Position numbers and translations under genes: made by a program. This document shows, piece after piece, positions 1-4,448 of a stretch of 8,069 nucleotides of DNA. Positions within the stretch are counted from its first letter, which is position 1. Each line of letters starts with the position of its first letter. The notes below the pieces were generated by a model that had not been told where the DNA came from, did not search any database, and worked only from the letters and a program-made list of their open reading frames with translations. This DNA comes from an uncultured Clostridia bacterium (GTDB taxonomy: Bacteria > Bacillota > Clostridia > Oscillospirales > Ruminococcaceae): assembly GCA_945910715.1 (NCBI GenBank), contig CAMDZU010000045.1:1-8069 (forward strand), read 5' to 3'.

Positions 1-24
1 GGCGAGAATGGAGAAGTATTGAAT

Positions 25-369
25 ATGAAAACCCTTGAAGAACTTAAAAAAACACCAAACCTACTGATACAAGCAACCGCACGGGACGGCGGCTGCGGCA
101 GCATTTTCATAGGCAGAAAGCCTTATGCTTCTGTTATTTGGAGCAATGGCGGAGGTTGGGAACACGTCAGCATTTCACCTTACAAGAGCAAAGAAACTCC
201 ATCTTGGGACATTATGTGCCTGCTTAAGGATATGTTTTTCTATGAATATGAAACAGTTGTGCAGTACCACCCGAAGAAAAGCGAAAAAGTAAACATTATG
301 TCAAACTGCCTGCACCTATGGCGACCTATTAAGGAAAAACTGCCAATACCGCCGAAAAATTTTGTATAA
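25..369 (+). CDS. DUF7694-like phage protein
   Basis: A 114-residue protein beginning MKTLEELKK. The ATG at 25 is preceded by a GGAGAAG ribosome binding site around 10-17; a TTG two codons upstream (19) is a poorer choice. The central block has the look of the DUF7694 family common in phage genomes: a tryptophan-rich stretch WSNGGGWEHVSIS, then PSWDIMCLLKDMFF, then VVQYHPKKSEKVNI and finally NCLHLWRP near the C-terminus. The spacing of aromatic, His and Asp residues matches what I remember of that family, but its function is unknown. There is no signal peptide or membrane segment. It lies 13 bases upstream of the next small gene and seems to be the first complete member of the operon that carries the CRISPR-like genes. 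The family call is from memory; the gene itself is secure. Confidence 0.75.
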   Translation: MKTLEELKKTPNLLIQATARDGGCGSIFIGRKPYASVIWSNGGGWEHVSISPYKSKETPSWDIMCLLKDMFFYEYETVVQYHPKKSEKVNIMSNCLHLWRPIKEKLPIPPKNFV

Positions 370-382
370 ACAGGAGAAATCT

Positions 383-556
383 ATGTCCTGGATAAGAACA
401 ACCCGAGCGGATAACTACAAGTCCAACAACACCCAAGACCACGACAGCAAGGTTATATCCCTGCGCTGCCGCGAGTGCAGGGACTACTTGAAGTGCAAGG
501 AAACAGACCGCAAGCCCGATGTGGGTTACGGCTGTTTCAAGAAAAGGAGAATTTAA
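383..556 (+). CDS. Small four-cysteine protein, putative zinc ribbon
   Basis: A 57-residue basic protein, MSWIRTTRADNY at the start, with four cysteines at residues 29, 32, 38 and 51 (pattern C-x2-C-x5-C-x12-C), which could bind one zinc ion. I chose the ATG at 383 because GGAG at 373-376 sits 6 bases before it; an in-frame ATG at 362 would overlap the upstream gene and has no clear site. The stop codon at 554-556 is one base from the GTG start of csf1, so the two are almost certainly co-translated. I do not recognise a named family. It may be an ordinary small phage protein or an accessory of the CRISPR-like module. Short cysteine-rich proteins of this type are frequent in clostridial phage early operons. 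Confidence 0.65.
   Translation: MSWIRTTRADNYKSNNTQDHDSKVISLRCRECRDYLKCKETDRKPDVGYGCFKKRRI
542..550 (+). promoter_or_regulatory. Ribosome binding site fixing the GTG start of csf1
   Basis: AAAAGGAGA lies 7 bases before GTG 558 and overlaps the 3' end of the four-cysteine gene. It is the only convincing site near the csf1 start and argues against the in-frame ATG at 519. Confidence 0.6.
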
Positions 557-557
557 C

Positions 558-1337
558 GTGGAAGTTTCGGAAATAATCTACAATTCGTGGAAACAGTCGG
601 GAAACCCGTTAAAATATGCCACAGCCGACGCCAAGGGCAACAGGATTGTAAAAGACGTCAATTTTGCAGACCCCACAAAGCACCCGAACTATGACGGCGA
701 GTTTGTCGGCGAATGCAACCTTTGCGGCAAGCCGTTCAAAGGCGGCATTCCCGTAAAAAAGCTGCTTGGCAGTTCATACATGGACTGGGCTGTACATAAA
801 AATCCCGACGGTACGCACATTTGCGAGGCTTGTTCATTCTGCCTTGCAATGAACCCCGAGGGACGTATAGCACTGTTCAGATATGCAATTATCGCAGACG
901 GCGAAGAATTAAGGCTGTGCAACCGTGCGGAAATGCGGGACGCACTTATAAATCCGCCGCAGCCGCCATTTGTGGCAATTGTACCCGTTTCACAGAAAAA
1001 ACACCTGTTCAGCAAGGCGAAAATATCTTTTTCAAGGGATAATTTTTTCTGCAGCCTTGAAGAAATGACTGTGCCCGTTGACCTTGAAGCTTTTAAGGCG
1101 TTGATTGAAAAAATCGAAGCTTTAAGGGGAGTGGGCATTGTAAAGACCGATATTGAAGCAGGAAGAATAGGCGGTTTTTTCATAAAAAACTATGACATTA
1201 TGAGCCAGGAAAAGGCGCTTGAAATCATTGCGGAGTGCAGAAAATCCGAGATGTTTCAGCTTGCACTTTTCCTCGCTCAAAAAGCAGAGGAGGATTATGC
1301 AGAATGCTTTTTGGATTTCAGACTGAAAGCGAAGTAA
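558..1337 (+). CDS. csf1: Type IV CRISPR-associated Csf1 (Cas8-like large subunit)
   Basis: A 259-residue protein starting at GTG 558 (MEVSEIIYNSW), chosen because an AAAAGGAGA site at 542-550 lies just upstream; an in-frame ATG at 519 would run inside the preceding gene and lacks a site. The N-terminal half carries a two-part zinc finger: C53-x2-C56 in GECNLCGKPFKGG and C89-x2-C92 (with C95) in HICEACSFC, separated by a WAVH segment. A cysteine-rich finger of this kind is the hallmark of Csf1, the large subunit of type IV effectors. The middle has an IVPVSQKKHLFSKAKISFSR strand-like region, and the C-terminal third is helical (ALEIIAECRKSEMFQLALFLAQKAEE). Csf1 is expected to cap one end of the ribonucleoprotein complex. 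Its identity rests on the finger, the size and its place before cas11, csf2 and csf3. Its end overlaps cas11 by 34 bases. Confidence 0.8.
   Translation: MEVSEIIYNSWKQSGNPLKYATADAKGNRIVKDVNFADPTKHPNYDGEFVGECNLCGKPFKGGIPVKKLLGSSYMDWAVHKNPDGTHICEACSFCLAMNPEGRIALFRYAIIADGEELRLCNRAEMRDALINPPQPPFVAIVPVSQKKHLFSKAKISFSRDNFFCSLEEMTVPVDLEAFKALIEKIEALRGVGIVKTDIEAGRIGGFFIKNYDIMSQEKALEIIAECRKSEMFQLALFLAQKAEEDYAECFLDFRLKAK
1286..1293 (+). promoter_or_regulatory. Strong ribosome binding site for cas11
   Basis: AGAGGAGG lies 10 bases before ATG 1304, within the csf1 coding region. It picks ATG 1304 over the out-of-frame ATG at 1297 (which meets a stop after nine codons) and over any start further upstream in the cas11 frame. 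Confidence 0.65.
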
Positions 1338-1765
1338 AGGCAAAGGCGGCGCTGCTGATTTATGTTATTTATCGCAGCAGGAACAAGGACAGAGGTCCCC
1401 AGGGCGTGGATATGTGGGCGCAGATTGAACGATTTGCCAAAGCCTCCGCAAAGCGTGCCGACGGCATTGACGATTTTGTAAATTCGTTCAAGCGCAAAAT
1501 GGCTTGCGGGACAATTAACCCCCACTGGCTGCAGGGAGATGTTGAAGCCGCAAACGCAATCATTAAGGACAACGGCGAAATTCTGACCTTTTCTGAACAT
1601 CAGAGAGGTTTCGGACTGGAGATTTTTGAGGACGAAAAGCAGGGAAGGGAAGTTGTTGAATGTATTTACAACAAAACGCAGAATGTTATTCTGCTTGTAA
1701 GGGACAGATTGGAACGAGAAAAGCCGTTTGACAACGGCAAGGAAGAAAAGGAGATTGAAGAATGA
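1304..1765 (+). CDS. cas11: Cas11-like small subunit of type IV-B effector
   Basis: A 153-residue protein. The start at ATG 1304 is supported by a strong AGAGGAGG site at 1286-1293, inside the 3' end of csf1, so the two genes overlap by 34 bases. The protein looks mainly alpha-helical: helices around residues 8-25 (ESEVKAKAALLIYVIYRSR), 36-66 and 80-90, and a charged C-terminal helix ending in KEEKEIEE. There is no catalytic motif. A small helical subunit encoded between csf1 and csf2 is the expected position and size of Cas11 in type IV-B loci, where it lines the belly of the complex against Csf2. Cas11 proteins diverge quickly, so the call leans on position, length and helical content. Its stop codon (1763-1765) overlaps an ATG at 1762 in an ATGA junction, leading into csf2. 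Confidence 0.7.
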   Translation: MLFGFQTESEVKAKAALLIYVIYRSRNKDRGPQGVDMWAQIERFAKASAKRADGIDDFVNSFKRKMACGTINPHWLQGDVEAANAIIKDNGEILTFSEHQRGFGLEIFEDEKQGREVVECIYNKTQNVILLVRDRLEREKPFDNGKEEKEIEE

Positions 1766-1830
1766 AATGAAAGTCAATTTTTACACTAAAACAGCCCCTT
1801 TCCCACATCGGAGAAAGCGAAAGCGCAACG
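1762..1830 (+). other. Disrupted 5' coding segment of csf2
   Basis: In the csf2 frame, ATG 1762 has AAAGGAG 8 bases upstream and forms an ATGA overlap with the cas11 stop, like the other junctions in this operon, but the third codon is TGA (1768-1770). After it come 20 open codons (1771-1830) encoding a canonical RAMP start, FTLKQPLSHIGES, that joins directly to the rest of Csf2. A second ATG at 1767 is out of phase; removing one A from the AAA at 1770-1772 would make it read MKSIFTLKQP and restore the gene. The bases 1762-1771 are a direct repeat of ATGAA. Possible explanations are a sequencing error, a real inactivating mutation, or initiation at a rare codon such as ATT 1777. Confidence 0.7.
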
Positions 1831-2646
1831 GTGTTTCTGAACACTATCAAGATTTTGACCCCCGAAAACAAGGCCGAGGATATTTTCGCTTACAACGGCA
1901 ACGCTCTCCGGGGCGCTTTGCGGGACTGCTCTGCAAGGTATCTGCTTAACGCTTTGGGCGTTAAGGTAAAAAAACAGATGTTTAACATTCTTTTTTCGGG
2001 CGGCAACATCAGTGGCAGTCTGACAAACGACATAGACCAGGCGAAGAAGTACCGCGAACTGCTGCCGATGGTTTCAATCCTCGGGGCAGGCGTTGGAAAT
2101 CAGATATTGCAAGGCAAGATTTCACAGACCTTTGCATTGCCCGTCTGCGCCGAAACGAAAAACATTATCCCGGAAATTGACGGAATAAATTCCGAACTGT
2201 TTGAAATGTCCTGGCGCAAGATGACAGGGACTATTTCATTTAACAGGACGGACGATTTGAAAAACGCTAACCTGGGCAAATATGTTGACGCCGACGAAGA
2301 AAAGGAAAAAGAGCCGCAGCAGATGAGATACGAGGTCGAATATTACGCCGCAGGGACGCAGCTTTATCACGAAATGGCCCTTGCAGACCCTACGGAAATT
2401 GAAATCGGTGCGCTTGTGGCGGCGCTGTACGAATTTTCAAGCGACCCTGTCCTTGGTGGAATGAGCAGCAAAGGGTTTGGTTTATGCGATGTTGACATTT
2501 ACAGCTGCAATGGGCTTGCAATAAAAATCTGTGGCGGCGGCATTGATTTATCACCCGAAATGGTTAATGCGTTTGAAAAATACAATGAATTTCTTGCTGA
2601 TAAAAAGGACGAAATAATTGCCTTTATCGGGGGAACGCCAATATGA
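1831..2646 (+). CDS. csf2: Type IV Csf2 (Cas7-like RAMP backbone), 5' end disrupted
   Basis: From GTG 1831 this reads as a 271-residue Cas7-like protein that would form the RNA-binding backbone of the effector. Visible RAMP features are YNGNALRGALRDCSARYLL (residues 21-39, the conserved segment after the first strand), a hydrophobic glycine-rich stretch MVSILGAGVGN, AAGTQLYHEMAL (173-184), and the C-terminal glycine-rich GGMSSKGFG (209-217) that Cas7 and other RAMP proteins use near the RNA. The GTG is unlikely to be the true start: the same frame is open back to 1771 and encodes SIFTLKQPLSHIGES, the typical first RAMP strand and loop, but no start codon reaches it cleanly (see 1762-1830). 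The GTG also lacks a good ribosome binding site. Without the upstream 20 residues the fold would lose its first strand. The 3' end overlaps csf3 by ATGA. Family identity is firm; the functional state of the gene is uncertain. Confidence 0.85.
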   Translation: MFLNTIKILTPENKAEDIFAYNGNALRGALRDCSARYLLNALGVKVKKQMFNILFSGGNISGSLTNDIDQAKKYRELLPMVSILGAGVGNQILQGKISQTFALPVCAETKNIIPEIDGINSELFEMSWRKMTGTISFNRTDDLKNANLGKYVDADEEKEKEPQQMRYEVEYYAAGTQLYHEMALADPTEIEIGALVAALYEFSSDPVLGGMSSKGFGLCDVDIYSCNGLAIKICGGGIDLSPEMVNAFEKYNEFLADKKDEIIAFIGGTPI

Positions 2647-3335
2647 AAACAAACGTTGTGCCGTTGAAAATCGTCGCAAAGTTGTCCGACCACCGCATAA
2701 ACAGCGCAAATGGTCTGATATTCTTCGACTGTATTCTGTATCACGCTTGGTTTGCCAAGTACGCGCCCGAGGTGCTGCAGGACGTTGGACCGCACGGCAG
2801 TACAAATATGAATTTTGGACTGCCGTTAAGACAGCTGCCCACCGATTTGGGCATAAGATATGCGGCAAGCTGCGGATTTTACGAGCAGTACGGATTTACC
2901 GTTGAATACTGGAATAAACGCCCCGATTTCACGGGGCGCAACGCCAAGTACCTTGACGGCGGCGGTAAAATTGACACGTCCAAGGGCGAATTAAAAGCCT
3001 ATCACTTTCCGCAGATTATACGGACGGTTTCGGACATCGAGTTTTACGCTATGGGCAACGCTAACAAGGTTCGAGACCTGCTGACATATATTCCTGCAAT
3101 AGGAAAAAAGCCTGCCGCAGGGTGGGGCAATGTCAAGGAATGGGTTGTCGAGGAATTCGGCGAGGACTGGAGCACCGAGGGCAAGTATGGTCTTATGCGG
3201 CCTATGCCCGTGGGTGAGTACGACCCGAAAGGCAGGGTTTACACCCTGGGCGACTGCGCCATAAAGCCGCCTGCCTGGAAGCCCTGCAACCATACCCTGT
3301 GTTACATTCCGAAGGTGATTATCAATGCTGATTGA
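2643..3335 (+). CDS. csf3: Type IV Csf3 (Cas5-like RAMP protein)
   Basis: A 230-residue protein beginning MKTNVVPLKIVAKLSDHRI, a first RAMP-type strand. ATG 2643 overlaps the csf2 stop (ATGA), with a GGGGGA site at 2629-2634. It contains FFDCILYHAWFAKY (27-40), a pattern I associate with Csf3, and a diagnostic glycine-rich block IPAIGKKPAAGWGNVKEW (150-167), following YAMGNANKVRDLLTY. The GKKxxxGWG motif corresponds to the C-terminal G-rich loop of Cas5-type RAMPs. In type IV complexes Csf3 should bind the 5' end of the RNA next to Csf1. No histidine-based Cas6-like active site can be recognised, and no Cas6 is encoded nearby. Its last 11 bases overlap the cysH-like gene. Confidence 0.85.
   Translation: MKTNVVPLKIVAKLSDHRINSANGLIFFDCILYHAWFAKYAPEVLQDVGPHGSTNMNFGLPLRQLPTDLGIRYAASCGFYEQYGFTVEYWNKRPDFTGRNAKYLDGGGKIDTSKGELKAYHFPQIIRTVSDIEFYAMGNANKVRDLLTYIPAIGKKPAAGWGNVKEWVVEEFGEDWSTEGKYGLMRPMPVGEYDPKGRVYTLGDCAIKPPAWKPCNHTLCYIPKVIINAD
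2919..2938 (+). repeat. GC-rich 7-bp hairpin inside csf3
   Basis: CGCCCCG (2919-2925) and CGGGGCG (2932-2938) are perfect complements separated by a 6-base loop. No T-run follows on either side, so this is not a terminator. It lies within csf3 coding sequence and may be coincidental. Confidence 0.35.
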
Positions 3336-4101
3336 GGATTTTATGGAAATCGGGCGCATTCATTCAAACAGCGCCCGATTTAAAACGAAATGGAACAAGG
3401 CGGTTGAGCTTTGCGCTGAACAGCTTACCTTGCACAAAAATGCTTATGTGGCCTGCAGCGGCGGCAAGGACAGCAACGTGCTTGCTTTTCTTGTTGCCGA
3501 AGCCGCAAAAATGACAGGTACAGCGTTCAAATTGTGGTGTCATATTTCGGACGCGTCTTTCCCAGGGACGGAAGAAACGGTGATAAACGTCTGCAAGGCT
3601 ATCGGCGTTGAACCCGATATATTTCGCAGCCCATTTTCGGCCTATGAAAAGTTAGCCGCCGACAAACAAAAGCGGGCATTCGGCAAAAGCGGCGCATATT
3701 TCGACAGCGTGAGAGAATACGCAAAGGACAAAGACCTGTGCTTTACGGGCGTGAGGGCGTATGAAAGCAAGCGCAGAATGAGAGCCGCAAGGGTCAAGGG
3801 GCAGGTGTTCCGTTCGGAAAGTATGGGACATATTGACTGCTGTTATCCGTTGTTATGGTTCAGACTGGAAGATGTGGCGGCGGCAACCTATATGCTGAAT
3901 ATACCCATACACCCCATTTACGGCAAACAGCCGATTGATATGGGCAAAAACGCCAACGGCGAGGATAGATTTATCCGACTGGGCTATATAACGTCCCGTG
4001 ACCTGCTCGACAAGGGAACGGCGGTGTTTTTGCAGGTCAATTATCCCGATATATTCAACAAACTACGGGAATTTTTCCCCGATATAGGAGCTAAAGTATG
4101 A
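3325..4101 (+). CDS. cysH: CysH-like PP-loop ATPase linked to type IV-B
   Basis: A 258-residue member of the PAPS reductase / adenine nucleotide alpha-hydrolase family. The PP-loop SGGKDS is at residues 45-50 (YVACSGGKDSNVLAF) after a first strand, followed by LWCHISDASFPGTEETV (substrate-side strand and loop). TGVRAYESKRR (141-151) matches the family's GxRxxES motif, and CCYPLLWFRLEDVAAATYMLNIPIHPIY (172-199) matches its PLxxWxxxDVxxYxxxxxIPxxPxY region. The catalytic Cys of true sulfonucleotide reductases (C-terminal ECGxH) is absent, so ordinary sulfate assimilation is unlikely. A cysH-like gene is a known companion of type IV-B loci; its role there is unsettled. ATG 3325 has AAGGTGA upstream and overlaps csf3; ATG 3343, with GAGG at 3334-3337, is an equally plausible shorter start (252 residues). 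Confidence 0.88.
   Translation: MLIEDFMEIGRIHSNSARFKTKWNKAVELCAEQLTLHKNAYVACSGGKDSNVLAFLVAEAAKMTGTAFKLWCHISDASFPGTEETVINVCKAIGVEPDIFRSPFSAYEKLAADKQKRAFGKSGAYFDSVREYAKDKDLCFTGVRAYESKRRMRAARVKGQVFRSESMGHIDCCYPLLWFRLEDVAAATYMLNIPIHPIYGKQPIDMGKNANGEDRFIRLGYITSRDLLDKGTAVFLQVNYPDIFNKLREFFPDIGAKV
3347..3381 (+). repeat. 11-bp perfect inverted repeat at 5' end of cysH-like gene
   Basis: AAATCGGGCGC (3347-3357) is an exact reverse complement of GCGCCCGATTT (3371-3381), with a 13-base loop. It begins one base after the alternative ATG at 3343-3345, so the RNA hairpin would sit at the ribosome's entry region. No terminator-like T-run follows. A role in translation control or as an RNA element is possible but unproven. 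Confidence 0.5.
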
Positions 4102-4346
4102 AAGTTCACGACATAAAGCTGCAGCAGCAGTTTTGCGACGCTGTTTACAGAGGAAAAAAGACCTTTGAGGTGCGGAAGAATGACCGAGATTACCAGGTCG
4201 GGGACGTCATTCGGTTTATTCCAATCGACAATAACGGCCGTCAAATTCCCCATCCAATAAGAAACGCAAGCTATATAATCACATATTTGCTGAATGATTA
4301 CGGCTTGCGCAAAGGGTATGTGGCGTTAGCCATAAAAAGAATTTAA
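4098..4346 (+). CDS. DUF3850 / ASCH-like (PUA fold) protein
   Basis: An 82-residue protein, MKVHDIKLQQQFCDAVYRGKKTFEVRKNDRDYQVGDVI at the start (in part), matching the DUF3850 family common in phages and Gram-positive mobile elements. Signature features are the N-terminal H-x-I/L-K, the GKKTFEVRKNDRDYQVGD block (residues 19-36) and the closing LNDYGLRKGYVALAIK. The fold belongs to the ASCH/PUA group, which generally binds RNA or modified nucleobases; no catalytic activity is established for this family as far as I know. ATG 4098 forms an ATGA overlap with the cysH-like stop and has TAGGAG at 4085-4090 upstream. It is the last gene before a terminator, so it is co-transcribed and probably co-translated with the CRISPR-like genes. 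It may be a passenger or an RNA-handling partner. Confidence 0.82.
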   Translation: MKVHDIKLQQQFCDAVYRGKKTFEVRKNDRDYQVGDVIRFIPIDNNGRQIPHPIRNASYIITYLLNDYGLRKGYVALAIKRI

Positions 4347-4349
4347 CAG

Positions 4350-4381
4350 CAGCCGAGCCGTCACAGGTTCGGCTGATTTTT
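4350..4381 (+). terminator. Intrinsic terminator after DUF3850 gene
   Basis: A 10-bp stem (CAGCCGAGCC with GGTTCGGCTG, one G-T wobble) and a 6-base loop GTCACA are followed at once by ATTTTT. The stem spans 4350-4375 and the T-run 4377-4381. It lies four bases after the DUF3850 stop codon, so it ends the operon that starts with the small phage genes and separates it from the packaging genes. Confidence 0.85.
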
Positions 4382-4397
4382 ATGCAATTTATAAAAA

Positions 4398-4432
4398 AAT
4401 AACCGATTTTTTAAAAACGGGTTTATTATATA
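4398..4432 (+). promoter_or_regulatory. AT-rich near-palindrome and possible promoter before terL
   Basis: AATAACCG (4398-4405) and CGGGTTTATT (4418-4427) pair imperfectly around a T6A5 core, giving a near-palindrome between the terminator and the terminase gene. TATTAT (4424-4429) or TATATA (4427-4432) could act as a -10 box, but no good -35 box lies 16-18 bases upstream. A promoter is expected here because the upstream transcript terminates; an activator-dependent late promoter or an operator is one reading. Weakly supported. Confidence 0.3.
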
Positions 4433-4448
4433 CGCAAAGGAGAAAAGT

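Noticed and set aside
1..22. 3' end of an upstream gene ending at TGA 20-22
   Set aside because: Only six codons are visible and the other two frames are also open at the left edge, so no real coding end can be assigned.
1762..1770. TGA read as an amino acid (recoded genetic code or selenocysteine)
   Set aside because: No other gene in the window has an internal TGA, and cas11, csf2, csf3 and the cysH-like gene all end with TGA, so general recoding is unlikely; no selenocysteine element or redox context is visible.
1295..1777. Minus-strand open frame of 160 codons opposite cas11
   Set aside because: It is antisense to a gene with a strong start signal, and its translation shows no motif. 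It is treated as a shadow.
1767..1805. Programmed +1 frameshift in the CCCC-TTT-CCC run after starting at ATG 1767
   Set aside because: The frame from ATG 1767 gives a less typical RAMP start than the csf2 frame itself, which already encodes SIFTLKQPLSHIGE before that run. A shift near 1770 explains the sequence better.
3325..4101. Sulfate assimilation reductase (true CysH)
   Set aside because: The essential C-terminal cysteine motif is missing, no other cys genes are present, and the gene is embedded in a phage CRISPR-like operon.
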